Source: Isoetes taiwanensis (taxonomy: Eukaryota > Streptophyta > Lycopodiopsida > Isoetales > Isoetaceae). Taken from it: a stretch of 64,000 nucleotides of DNA. The stretch lies in contig JAJEKV010000250.1 of NCBI GenBank assembly GCA_021234155.1, positions 372,001 through 436,000 on the forward strand. The letters run 5' to 3'. The translations under genes and the position numbers were made by a program. Under the pieces are notes generated by a model. That model was not told the origin of the DNA. It ran no database searches and saw only the letters and a list, made by a program, of their open reading frames with translations. Within the stretch, counting starts at the first letter, position 1; each line of letters begins with the position of its first letter. Below, in pieces: positions 1 to 11,512 of this stretch.

Positions 1-1
1 T

Positions 2-1572
2 GAAGGCAAACCCAGAGAAGAGAAAGCTATGATGTCGCCATAGAAGAGCCCGAAAGGATCAAAGTGGGCGGAGTTGACAAAAGAGCGGAGATGGTCATGG
101 GCAAGACAGTTGTGAAGGAAGGAAGAGTGGAGAGAGCTTAAGAAAAGCAAGGTGAATCAAAATCAAATCGAAATCCCAAAGCGCGAGATAGAACTCCAAG
201 TCAAGAATGAGGAGAAGTGCCCCAACCCCTCCTGCGCATCCAGCCAGAGATACCTGCAGAAAAACATCGAAGGAGCACTACTAGATCATGACAGGAAGAG
301 GTTGTAGACTAGGTAAAGTGACGGAGTAAAAATAAAGCTAGGGCCATATATAGTCTGAAATACTAAAGAAAAAAACAGTAGTGGACATGATAAATGAACC
401 AAAAACACAATGACAATCGGAAGGGACATGATAGAAAAATAAGAACGCCTGTTGAAATGTAAAATATAAAAGAACGCCTAATGATAGGGCCGAATGAATG
501 TGCATGACGGCGAAGCGGCAAGCTGCACAACAACTCAAATCGATGTGAGCGCTTAGTAATGAGGAAATCAACAATACATGAAAAAGAGAAGATATCATCA
601 CCCGAAGGATGGAGAAAAAGCGTCACCCAGCGGGTGGAAGAAAAACCAGGATAAATACAAATTCGCGGCCCCATCGGGGGGGAAAGAAACAACGCCACCC
701 ACAAAAAATAGTCCAAGAGAAACTCATGTCACAAAATTGCAAAAAACGCAATATTTGGCACATCTAGACATAGCTAAATAGCAAATATGATAAATAATAA
801 TAGCACAATGCACGATGATATCCCAATACACTGTGAACAAAGAGCTCAACGACTAGCTAGAAATGTATGCCCTGACAAATGATGCATAAGGATAGCATAA
901 TGCACAATGCACAATGATAGCACAATTTACAGTGAACAAAGATCTCAACAACCAGCTAGAAAGGAATTCCCCAAGACAACTAGAATGCGACAAGACGAGC
1001 ACCCTCCATGGATGTGTCCAGGAAGTTCTTATATGAATGCAAATCACGGACTCATGTCCGTGGAGGTTTTCCTCATCGAACACTGAGATCATGATCGAAG
1101 TCCGTGCATGTGTAGCCGAACACATAGACAATAAGACAAAGAAGAAACTCAACCTAGGGCAATGTGTAAGCTGTATATACAAAATATTCAAATCCAAGTA
1201 TAAGTCCAAACCCAAATACATAATATACATATAAGAAATTTAGCCACAAAGAACAAAGAGGTGGAAAACAGTCGCAAAAATACTTTAATTCCAAGAACGA
1301 GAGAATGCAACTTCATGAAGCAACAAAATAATTGGCGCTAATACATGAACAAAGGAATCAACAAACACTAAAGCTCCTGGATGATCATGCCAAAGAATAA
1401 AAATCTTAAAACGAACCCCAAATATTCCACTCCACATGATAGGTCCAAAACCAAATACATAATATACATATAAGAAATTTAGCCACAAAGGACAAAGAGT
1501 TTGGAAAACATGTCACAAAAAATACTTGAATGGGACGAGAAAAGGACTCAAAAAATTTTAACCGCTGGAGCG

Positions 1573-1620
<48 letters not shown>

Positions 1621-2190
1621 TGGTTTTGGAGGCAAACCCGAGAAGAGGAAGCTGTGATGTCGCTATAGATGAGCCCGAAAGGGATCAAAGTGGGCCAGGT
1701 TGACAAAGGAGTGGAGATGGGTTATGGGTAGGACAGTTGTGTGGAAGGAAAAGTGGAGAGAGCAAGGTGAATCAAAGGCAAATCGAAATTCCAAGCGCAA
1801 GATAGAACTCCAAGTCTAGAATGAGGAGAAGTGCGCTAACCCCTCCCTGCGCAGACCCGAGAGATACCGCCAATCATCACAAGATAGATAGAGATAGAAA
1901 AATAAGAACTGTTGAAATGTAGAATATAAAAAGGACGCGAGAATCATAGGGCCGAATGAATGTGCATGACGGTGAAGCGGCAAGCTGCACAACAACAAGC
2001 ACTCAAATCGATGTGAGCGATTAGTAACGAGGAAAATCAATGATACATAAAAAAAAAGAGAAGATAGCATCACCCGGAGGGTGGAGAAAAAGCGGCACCC
2101 AGCGGGTGGAAGAAAAAACCATGATAAATAGAAATTTGCGTCCCCATCAGGGTGGAAAGAAACAACACCACCCACAAAAAATAGGGAACA
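2..2190. repeat. Imperfect direct duplication of about 0.6-0.7 kb (copies 2-716 and 1628-2190)
   Basis: The two copies share long blocks in the same order: the start with the cccgaaagg/atcaaagtggg block, the gatagaaaaataagaac block, and the end with the acccacaaaaaata block. The first copy carries roughly 140 bp (about 300-430) that the second lacks. A further shared block lies between them at about 1204-1300 and 1442-1545 (both contain cataatatacatataagaaa). No reading frame survives in both copies, so this looks like duplicated non-coding or transposon-derived DNA of unknown family. Confidence 0.75.
1576..1616. repeat. (GA)n microsatellite
   Basis: About 20 uninterrupted AG units lie immediately before the second copy of the duplication described at 2-2190. 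Confidence 0.95.
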
Positions 2191-2214
2191 ACCACCAAAA
2201 TTGAGCCAACTTAT

Positions 2215-3640
2215 TCCAAAGTCATGTAAACACTAAAATGCGATATCTATCGATAAAACCACGTATACAAACTCAAACCAAACAAGATAAATCCAATCTT
2301 ATGTCTAGATGTAAAGATGGGTAACGCAAGACAAATAGGAAATGTGGTCTGGAAACAACTTGGTCGAGAGCTATGACCAAAAAAAAATGTGTGAAAGGAA
2401 CATGAAATTCAATATGTAAACAAACGAAGATAGATCGTCGGATAGAAGCCAGAACATCCCAAGATAAGGTACCCTTATTGCATACCCCAGAGGCATAGGG
2501 AGAAGTAAAACTTTTAACTAACAATACGCTAAAGTTGGCAGAAGGTTCCGAATATTGCCCACAAAAACAACTCAACAGTAAAGATGACCTTCCCTAAAAA
2601 TGAGAAGACCGCTATCAAAATAGATCACGTGAATGCAACATAGGGATAATAGCAAGGGAAACAACAAGAGTGACGAAAACATAAGGTGCCAGAGATGAAA
2701 AGGACAATAGATGTAGAATAATATGCCATAAGGACCAGAATCGCCCCATATTCAAAAAGCAATATACACATGCAAAAATACACCTCATGGAAAAACGCAT
2801 TAATTATCAAGTGAAACCCATGCAAATGCACCCATAAGTTCAAAAGGCCAAAGCTCTCCCATTATCCTAAAGAAATTCCAAACCAATGGGAAAGAAACAT
2901 GTCTAGACAAATTAATTTCGTAACAAGATGAATCTTAACAAATGACCCCAAAATATGACGCTAAGGAGTACGAATGAAATGCACATGGGAGCAAATGCAG
3001 CAAATAGGAAACATGTGAAAACCACATTTGCACAATGAAAATCCCAAGGTCTATCCGTATGTGCCAAGCTAGAAACCTACCAAGAGAAGTTACCTTAATT
3101 GTTGCGTAGTAATGTGTTCAACCTCAAAAGCACAAACAAGAATGAACCGAAGAGAATAAAAGAGCACCACAAGATTAGAAATTTAACATTGGCAAATCCC
3201 AAATGCTGTCGCGTGGCGAAGTTGACAAAAAGGCAACATAAGCTAGACACGAGAAAAAGGAAAAATAAAAATAAAGATGTGCTTCAAAGAGCAAAAGACC
3301 ACAAAAAGGCCAGAGTAACAAACGCAATGCAATAGTGCAAAGGGTTAAGAAATGTAGGGTGTAAATAGAAGATCAAATATGAAAGAAACAAGATGGGCTA
3401 AACGGACGAAATGAATACGGGTATGCATATAGAAGAATAGAGGAATTCCGATAAACAAAAAGTTGAAGGATGCGATGCCAAGCACGTAAGTAAATACCAA
3501 TACAAATCCCCATAAGTAAAGAGGAATATGTGATGAAAGAAAGCTCTAAGGTAAATGAATAAAAGGAGAAACGACAAGCGAGCCCGATCACGGACATGGA
3601 GAAGGCACAGGCCGGAGATTGGGATGGCAAAGGAGGCTGG
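2215..3640. other. No gene recognised
   Basis: AT-rich sequence with only short open frames on both strands. None shows a recognisable domain, and the longest (about 100 codons, minus strand, 2273-2575) has no supporting motif. Confidence 0.5.
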
Positions 3641-3644
3641 AGAA

Positions 3645-3944
3645 GTGACGTGTAGCAACTTACAAGGGAACTAACACACGATAAAGGTGTAAAGCCCTAA
3701 TAAATTGTGAAAATAAAAATGTGGGGGTTGACAATAACCTAGGAAGTAGTTGGAAGTTGAAAATAAGTGGTGAACGTGTATAACAACAAAAGTGACGTGG
3801 CAACTTACAAGGGAACTAACACACTAGAAAGGTGGAAAGGCATAATTTATGGAAAAGAGTCGATTTTGAAAAGAAAAACGTGGTGGTTGACACTAACCTA
3901 GGAAGTAGATGGAAGTTGAAATTAAGTGGTTGTATAACAACAAA
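3645..3944. repeat. Tandem direct duplication, unit about 146-153 bp
   Basis: Copy 1 is 3645-3790 and copy 2 is 3792-3944. Both begin gtgacgtg, share caacttacaagggaactaac, then ttgac(a/t)ataacctagg-like and aagtagtggaagttga-like blocks, and end gtataacaacaaa. They differ by many substitutions and small indels, so the duplication is not recent. Confidence 0.85.
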
Positions 3945-4057
3945 GTGCAAACCTAGAATGTAACATTAAAATGATAATGCGGGCAAAATCGGCTCCCTGT
4001 TTGAATGATAGCAGACCCGTTGGCTAAAGATAAGCCACAACAAATCGATGGTGCCCT

Positions 4058-4267
4058 TGACAGTCCTGTCCAGCACCTGTGCGAGCTCTGCAAACAGACC
4101 AACGGTTTTGGGCTGATGTCTTACCTTCAAATAGAGTTGCAGACTCTCTTATCCAGCTGCAAAAGAAGATTGACGCATGTCTGGAATCGCATCCAAGTAT
4201 TTGCCATAGTCCCGCAGAAGGCAGATTTCATTCAAATCACAGTAGCAAAGAAACACAGAAGCAATAA
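4058..4267 (+). CDS. Possible terminal coding exon, unidentified
   Basis: An open stretch of about 69 codons ends at TAA 4265-4267. It includes RFWADVLPSNRVADSL followed by IQLQKKIDACLESHP, amphipathic and protein-like in composition. A potential 3' splice acceptor (ttgacag) sits at about 4054-4060. The other frame across the same DNA (from 4005) is also open for 89 codons, so frame choice is uncertain. I do not recognise a family and see no convincing upstream exon. It may be the last exon of a gene or a gene fragment. Confidence 0.25.
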
Positions 4268-4269
4268 AA

Positions 4270-5515
4270 GTTGATTTCTTCATGCATGCAGATCATTATG
4301 TGAATCATCCTGGAGACAAACTGTGTCCGATCATAATTTCTGTTGTCAAGCTAATGTAAGTCGATAAACCACGGTGAAGAGGCATTTGCTAAGCATGCAC
4401 AGGCAGAAAAGGAAGACAAAAAAAGGCTTCAAGCCATGCAAATTTAGCTAGATGATCCCAAACTAGAAGAGCCCAATGCAAACGGCCTGCCAACGCTGAA
4501 ATTCAGAGAAATACTGCAGATTCATAAGAGAGAAGACCCAAACGTGAATGCAGCCAAAAAAGCCCGAATCAAAGCTGGCTGATGCTCTAGCGTTCAAATC
4601 GAGGGAGCAGCGGCAAGAAATCAATGGAAAAGAAGAAGATGCCCGGCTTAATAGTGCCATTGTACCTCCTTGCTTGCTGGAAAAGCCAGACCGTCCACAA
4701 CAACTTGCATGTTAGATTAGAAACTGATACAAAGTAGCAACAGTAAAAAAGAGCCCAGAGAATTTCTGTATGATTTACACAGGCTGGATAACAACGATCT
4801 GATCCTGCTTTCATATCTGGATTCACCATGCACAGCCCGAATGCATCAAAACAGAAGGATAACATACTTCAAAAAACAATAGCGGATTGTGGAAAATTTA
4901 CAATAGAAACTAAGAATGTTGAAACCATAAACTGCAAAACACAATGAAAGATTGTTGAAAAACTGATCTAATCTACACAAGCCAGTAAAACAATTTTGCA
5001 TCCCGTTTTAGGGGATTCACCAATGCGAACTCAAAAGCATTAAATGGAAAGGAAACTAACGAAGCTTAATGATGTGATCACTCCCTTTTCTGTGTAGATG
5101 CATGAATATGCACAGCTTGAAGGTATCAAATTGAACAAAATAACAAATCCCAAACAAGGAAAGAGACCACCATGCATTCCTTACCATATCGTCTCCTACC
5201 ATAGGGACGAGAAGGAGGTAGCAACTGAGGAAACATAACATGGTGATGGCAAGAGGAGGCTGTCGAAGGGGAAGACGAAGAAGAGTCATTGAAAAGAAGG
5301 AGAAACAAAGGGGAATGAGAAGATTCATGGGAAAGAAGTGAGGAAACAAAGAGTGGGTGTAATGGAGGGAACCAGGAAGCTACGAGAACGAAGAATGCTG
5401 CTGTGAGAAGACGCCGATAACCAGGCGAAAAACGACAATGGCCTAATATAGGCGCTCGTCCTTTCCCAGAATGGCGATCCGATGGCTCGGATCGATGGGA
5501 TACCAGCATGATAGC
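4270..5515. other. No gene recognised
   Basis: A 152-codon minus-strand frame (5126-5584) is open but of low-complexity Ser/His/Pro/Arg composition without a domain, and overlaps another open frame. I see no repeats or RNA genes. Confidence 0.4.
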
Positions 5516-5519
5516 CTCT

Positions 5520-6200
5520 ACCATGCATGGAATAAAATAACGGCTAAGGTTAGCCAAATGGCTATTTTGTAGCAGCTTTGCCAAGAAAAACGGCTAAAGT
5601 AAATGGAAAAAATGCCCAAAAAAAAGAAAATTTTAGCCCAATTTTTTTGCCGCCCAAGTGAGTTTTTTGGTTGAATAGCCAAACCTTTACCTCCAGACAT
5701 ATCCATCAGGACATCGATTAGCTAAACCTAAGATAGAGCGGACTTGGAAAAATGGATAGATTAGCCTGAAAATTCAACAACAATGTTATGTACTAACTTT
5801 AAGAAATTTCAAATATGGTTTATATCTTTCTTTTTTTCCCACTTTTTTTCTTGTTTCAAGTACAAAGTTGAAGCATTAGAGGAAAAGGAACAATGTAGTT
5901 CCTTTATTTTTTATGGTTTTTGAACATGTTCATGTATGTTTGTGTCTTAATTTATATGTGTTTATAATAAATTCAATGTCTTTGCCAAAATGCTTGAGTT
6001 TTTTTAATTTACTATAGCGTGATGGCTAATATTTGCCTTTCCATTTTGTGAAAGTTTAGCCAAAAACAAGAAACTCTGATGGAGAAAAACCATTTAGTTT
6101 AGCCAAGTGTTAGAAACTTCTAGCCCCAATTTGAAGGTAGTTTAGCTAAACCTATTTTGGCTACACTAAAATATAGGAGTAGTAATTTTTTCCATGCTAC
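5520..6200. mobile_element. Possible MITE or decayed DNA element
   Basis: The ends are loosely inverted: gcatggaataaaataac near 5525 resembles the reverse complement of gtaattttttccatgc near 6181. The interior repeats ggctaa / ttagcc / tttagctaaacc motifs in both orientations (5541-5595, 5718-5730, 6055-6150). There is no transposase frame. The inverted similarity is weak, so this is a tentative call. Confidence 0.3.
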
Positions 6201-6653
6201 CATGGAAAGCTGACCCAGGTTTATAGTGCTCATTGCACATATTCAATGCATGATTTCCTGCACCCCATCACATTTATCAGATAACAGGTACAAATTTAAC
6301 AAGATGATTTACACTATAGTTGCATCACAAAGTTCCATTAGTGTCAAGCAAGAACAAGTTTATGTATGCTTTGCCGTGTTAAACCTCAGGGCCTCACAAC
6401 AGATGCATTGATATGGTAAAGGCACATGTCCAGAGGCAACAAATCCAATCAAATCAATTAGAGTGCATTTTCATCTAACAAATGTCAGGCATGACAGAAA
6501 TTTGGAAAAAAGCAAGAGAGGTGCTATCCCGGTACGTGCTCATTTGCTAAATGGTATGAAAGATAAGGTCATGGGACCTAGAGATAAGCTATATGATCAT
6601 TGATTCTCAAGTAATTAAGCTGCTAAGCTTGTTAACTAAAATGACAGTCCTCC

Positions 6654-6780
6654 TATGATGGGAAGAAGCACATGTACCATAATCATTTTATCTTCCCGAT
6701 GTTTAGATGTCTCTGATATGATGGGAAGAAGCACACGTACCATAATTATTTTATGTTCCCGATGTTGTTTGGATGTCTCT
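6654..6780. repeat. Tandem duplication, unit about 64 bp
   Basis: Two copies beginning tatgatgggaagaagcac (6654-6716 and 6717-6780) differ by a few substitutions and a small indel near the end of the unit. Confidence 0.9.
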
Positions 6781-6897
6781 GTTCAAATCATCAGTACAAA
6801 TCATCAGCCAAGATAATAGGACATTGGACTCAAATATGCAAAAAAACTAAACTTGAATATAACTTACGTGAACCTGAAGTAGTACCTTTTTCTATCT

Positions 6898-8450
6898 TTG
6901 TTGGCTTGGCAAGGATTTAAACAACCGAATTGGAAGGAAAACTTGCTTCATCATTCATACCATCATCCTCATGTGAAGAAACACTACGGTGTTCCAAGCT
7001 TTGGGTGCATGATGAATCTTCTACCATTTAACTTTACGCTTGATACATCTACATCTTCATTTTGTCATAATCATCGTGGAACATATGGTGCCTTATCATC
7101 AGTAGCTCACCAAGGAAGTCCCAAGGCAAGCTCAAAGTGATCGATGTATTTGAATGCCGCAAGATCTCATCCATTGCAATTGAATTGCTAGAAAATACCA
7201 CATTTACATCTCCAAATTGGTCATCAATGTTCCTTGGTAGAACCATATGTTGAACTTGTCTTCATGACATCCTTTTCCAGCCTTGTAATTCCACCGCCGG
7301 GATTGACTTGGTGAAATGACCGGGTCCAAAACCCGACTGCAGATTGGTCTCAATCCTTGAGGCCTTTCTATACCGCCATTGTTCCCCATATTTCAGTGGA
7401 CCAAAAACACGTGATAGTTCTCCTTTTGGCACATGCAAAGCATATGGATTGAGTGTTGGTGTGCCAATGCCCGGTGATCGACCACGTAAAAGCGCCTCTG
7501 ATGTCACCACTTGACCGCCTTTATCCCGTTTTTGCGGGGACACTACAAGCATGTTTGCCATCTATCATGGGCTGTTACGTTGTTTGACATGGCATACTGA
7601 AGCGAACCACGTGTTTTGAGACCAAATGAAACCGGCACAAGATTCCTTGCTAGTTCTCCTCGAAAGTGCCTTGTTGGTTGGTCTTTACAAGGTCTATCAT
7701 TCGGCACATGTCTTTTCTATCTCATTTGCAACTTCATCCCTTAAACTTCTCTTAGCTTTCAAGTTTGAGATCATGTCCCCATGGATAGCAAAAGAGGCCT
7801 TCAATTTTGCAATGGGAGATGCATCTTGGGAGGAGGTTTCTCCCATCATATCCAAACTCATAGATGTTCTTTGCACACCACCATAATCCGTGCAAGCAAC
7901 TTTAGTATGGGCTCTAACCTTGCCATTTCTATTTGTAATACCAGAAAACTCGTGTTTGATCCCGTGCATCACGGACCTTGACTCAAACATGTGGATGCCA
8001 TGTCTTTTGAAGCATAAAGTCGGCATTCATCCCTCAAACACATATGGCTTTATTTGTATCCACATTTTTAATATGCAAATGGTCTTTTCCAAATGCATAC
8101 AAAGGTAAATTAGAGCAATTTTTCACAGTTGAAGGTTCAACTCCATACCTAGAAAGACTATGTCCCTTTTCTTGTTGTGCGGTAAAGATGCTTGATCACG
8201 AGACAGAGGCGGGAGCCTCAAACGCCGGATCCACATGGACTGAAGAGGCTCTGCATAGGATTGTAGCCTCTATCTTTGAAGTCCCATGCCATATATGAAC
8301 AAATGTAAATCCGATTTTCTATCCTCCCAAGATGCATGCACCTTTCCATCTTTTTCGATTAAACCACCGCCGTAGTTCTCATTGATTAGATATGTGAGAT
8401 CGATGGTAGGATCCTTATATGGAGTCCAGAGCTGATAAACGAAAAAAACA
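6898..8450 (-). pseudogene. Frame-broken coding remnant, unidentified
   Basis: Reading the minus strand downwards, protein-like segments follow each other in shifting frames: about 8026-7697 (contains SLDMMGETSSQDASPIAKL and LRDEVANEIEK), about 7690-7570 (contains FRGELARNLVPVSFGL), 7561-7262 (contains EALLRGRSPGIGTPTLNPYA and RVFGPLKYGEQWRYRKASR) and 7246-7049 (contains VLPRNIDDQFGDVNVVF). The amino-acid composition is that of a real protein, not of low-complexity DNA. At least three frame changes and several stops separate the parts. I do not recognise the family; a decayed transposon protein or a host pseudogene are both possible. Confidence 0.4.
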
Positions 8451-8725
8451 TGCATCGAGAAAAAAAAAAGAAAGGAAAGGGATGAAGGAAAAGGTGATGA
8501 ATTTCCTTACATGCTGTTGTATCGGAACGAAGTATACCTGCGATAATATTATGACTCCATCCGTACATTTGTCAATTCAAAAGCTCATGCTTTGTTTTGG
8601 ATACAATAACATGGGTGTTTTTCATGTTTGGATACAATAACCGTGTTTCCAAACATTTTGCCAAGTTCGTGGCTTTTTCCATAGACCCGCAACGTAAAAT
8701 ATATTTAGTAAAGTTAGATCGTTAA

Positions 8726-9010
8726 CTAACAAGCATCATATCGGTTAAAGGGATGCTTGCATTTGCAAATAAACTCAGAGGGAATAGCAAGATTATTCCT
8801 CCAGCCATAGCCATGGATTTCATCTTCTTCTGCTTGATTTAGGTCTAAGATTTGTGTTGTTTTCTAGGCCCGGTATATGGTGCCTTTGTAGCATTTCCGC
8901 CCCCATGATCTTATCCTCGGGCTTATAAATTCATTGTAGCATTTTCAATCCCTCTCGTGGCATTTTTCGTGTAACCTTTGAGCTGCACAATGAGCATATC
9001 CTTTTCTTTT
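8726..9010 (-). pseudogene. Cys-rich coding remnant, unidentified
   Basis: One minus-strand frame reads through about 95 codons with only two internal stops and ends at TAG 8726-8728. It contains HCAAQRLHEKCHERD, KCYNEFISPRIRSWGRKCY, DEIHGYGWRNN and FICKCKHPFNRYD. The spaced Cys and His residues suggest a metal-binding module, but the spacing matches no family I can name. It may belong with the remnant at 6898-8450 on the same strand. Confidence 0.35.
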
Positions 9011-11140
9011 CGGCCGCAATTAGGCGTCGACCTATCACGCATGAAACGCCGGGCAAAATATGCAACATATAAAATGAGTTAACATCATTTGTTGAGAGCA
9101 TAAACTGCCGAAAGACCCACTATATATGGAAAAGAAAAGCAAAAGCATTTCTTTGCAAGGCATTGGACTTGTTTCCCCGATCATGTCATTCGACATGTGA
9201 CTCGTGGAACCGTAGCACAAACAACAATGAAAATGAAAAGCCGGATATAGGTAGCCACAAGGAATCGTGGCTCAGAATACATGTCCGTTTGGGAAGCCAC
9301 AAACAAACCAGCCACGAAACCTCCTCCGATAAGTAAAAGAATCGGTTGTGCATGCAAAACACGGAAGATAGTTCCGGCCCGAGAAAACAAAACCGGGGCT
9401 TCTACATGCGTCTAATCAGAACAGATAATACGGTGAAGAAATGGCAAAGCCTCCACCACCGTAAGAAGAAGAAACGTAAGATGAAAAATAGCTCGCAGAT
9501 CTTCTTGAGGGACTTGGTGATGGAAGAGAGCGGTCGTAGAAGAATATTGAGACGGGCGATCCGTAGCCCATTTCCTGCTGAAGCCATTCCAGATACTAAA
9601 TCCCACACTCTTATGCCTGGTTGCCCAGAGCAGGCCTCTCCGGTTAGCCAGTTTCAAGAGTGGCTGCCCAACAACGAAAACGACCTAGCATTTACAGCCA
9701 ATAAGGGGTTTTTAGCAGTCATAGGCATATTTCAAGCATATACTGGCATATACCTATAATATGCCACAAACCCACATAAACAAGGGTTTGCCCCCTTAGG
9801 GGCAACCCAAAAAATATAGTTTAAAGAGATGTTAAATTGTAAGCACAAAGGTGGGATTACGTTGTGTCTCAAAAGAAAAGGAAGTAAATGGGAAATTATT
9901 TCACAGGCCATTGATGTGAGCTTGCATATATCCTAAACGATAAGTTTTAATGGTTAAGAGGTGATATGTATAGGCACATCTTCCCTTAAAGATTAATTTA
10001 GCTTTGAATGGTTTAAATAACATACAGTAAAAGTGTGAGCACTCGATAAGCGGGTGGCTCACCAACATCGATTCAAGGAGCGGTATACTGGCACTTGTCA
10101 CTGCCACATAAGCAAATGAATCCAAACACAGGTAGGCGGTGTACAGAATAAATCGGCACAAAAGACCTCTGCTCTGCGCTTCTTCTCCGCAGAAAAGACC
10201 TCTGCTCTGCGCTTCTTCTCCGCAGATCCACCGCCTTTTGCTGCAATAAATTCCTCTGATGAATGGATCTGCCCACCAAGCAGAGGGTTTTTCTAAAAGG
10301 ATAATGAGCAGATTCAGTCCGCAATTTAGTCCTTCTTGCGCAGCGGCTTCAGGCTTCTTAGATTTCGCAAATGCATAAGGCCCGCCAAAATTTTTCCTTC
10401 ACACATATTCTGAGATGGGCCGGAGGATTACATCTACAAAGAACGGATGCATCTGCCGGAATGGATTGATCATATCTGGGTTTGAAGCCATCGACAGATT
10501 TGCCAAATTTCGATTCGCCCAATAATGCAGAAGCCTCTGAATCTCTGTTAAACCTTAATCTGGGACTCTGCTGGCATGGAAGAACTCCGGTTTGCATTTT
10601 TGTGTCAATTCTGCCACAGGCAAGAAACTGCCGTATTACAGAGGTCCCCGGTTTGCTTTGAATTTTCGCTTCCAATAATGCAGAGGCCTCCTTAATCGCA
10701 TCATTGGTACAAGAAGGCCACTAAATTTGGGTCGAGTGCAATTTTTTAAGCCTAATACAGAGCAGATTGAGATGGGTCGAAGTTTAGAGAAAATGCCTGT
10801 GCCACATTCGATTTCACCAATTGCTTCTTTTGCATCTAATCCAAAAAGGCAGCCCTTCGACCTCTGATTCCATCAAATTTACAGATTCTTGGCTGTGCCC
10901 TTCATGTGGGCTCCGATTTAGGCCTCTCCGACAGAGTTCTAATCAATGGCCGCCCTTCCAGCTCAACGTTTTACAGCCGAGCAAAGTGTAGCATCCAACA
11001 AACAGAGGCTTCCTTAAATCTGGAGCTGCATTTCTTTGCGGGCTTTTCTTCTAAAGTCCAATGCCACTGTAACAGAGCTAAGATTGATGGATTAGGCAAG
11101 GAAAACAGAGCTAAAATCAAACAATCAGAAGAATTAGAAG
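9011..11140. other. No gene recognised; flank of pectinesterase pseudogene
   Basis: Several open frames of 60-137 codons occur on both strands but none has a domain. Between about 10490 and 11060 a degenerate block similar to cagaggcctccttaa recurs (about 10530, 10681 and 11003), hinting at old tandem duplication. The missing 3' exons of the pectinesterase pseudogene would be expected here on the minus strand, but I could not identify them. Confidence 0.4.
10160..10225. repeat. Perfect tandem duplication of a 33 bp unit
   Basis: Units 10160-10192 and 10193-10225 are identical as read; each starts aaaagacctctgc and ends ctccgcag. Confidence 0.95.
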
Positions 11141-11242
11141 GGTACCTTTGTCTCTGCAGAATGCCCCAATCGTACCATCCTTCAGGAATGGTCCATAGCT
11201 TGTGGCAATTTCGTTAATCTGACAGCCCTGTACATCGAAAAA

Positions 11243-11471
11243 TGTTAGAATATTGAGTATTGGACTTGTACAATGTAATCAACATGCATTAGATTGCATG
11301 CATGTACATGCACATGCGCATGCACGCATGTGATTGCATGCACAACACTTGTATAGTATGCATGTGCATTAAGATTTATTCATTGTATATATATTGGATG
11401 TGAATAAAGGAGAAAATGTCTTGGTTTGGTGAAGCATCTTGTTTATTGCTCTCCTCTACCTATTCTTTACA
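11243..11471 (+). repeat. 5' LTR of the copia element
   Basis: Starts TGTTAG and ends TTTACA. Over 11243-11458 (216 bp) I read no difference from the 3' LTR. The 7 nt cctattc at 11459-11465 are missing from the 3' copy. The interior is rich in TGCATG motifs, and TATATATA at about 11386-11393 could act as its promoter. Confidence 0.93.
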
Positions 11472-11483
11472 TGGTATCAGAGC
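11472..11483 (+). other. Primer-binding site (initiator tRNA-Met type)
   Basis: TGGTATCAGAGC directly follows the 5' LTR. It is the standard plant copia primer site, complementary to the 3' end of initiator tRNA-Met. Confidence 0.92.
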
Positions 11484-11512
11484 TGTAGGTTGATCTTGTC
11501 TCGTTGTTCGAG

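Noticed and set aside
5126-5584. 152-codon minus-strand ORF
   Set aside because: Ser/His/Pro-rich, overlaps other open frames on the same strand, has no domain, splice context or plausible start region.
9346-9759. 137-codon plus-strand ORF
   Set aside because: Lys-rich start and no recognisable motif; overlapped by two open minus-strand frames of similar quality.
5837-9760. Intact tRNA or rRNA genes
   Set aside because: No complete cloverleaf or conserved rRNA core was seen here or elsewhere in the window; only the B-box-like modules near 60.1 and 63.4 kb resemble tRNA.
10160-10225. 33 bp repeats checked as CRISPR-like
   Set aside because: Two adjoining copies without a spacer: a simple tandem duplication.
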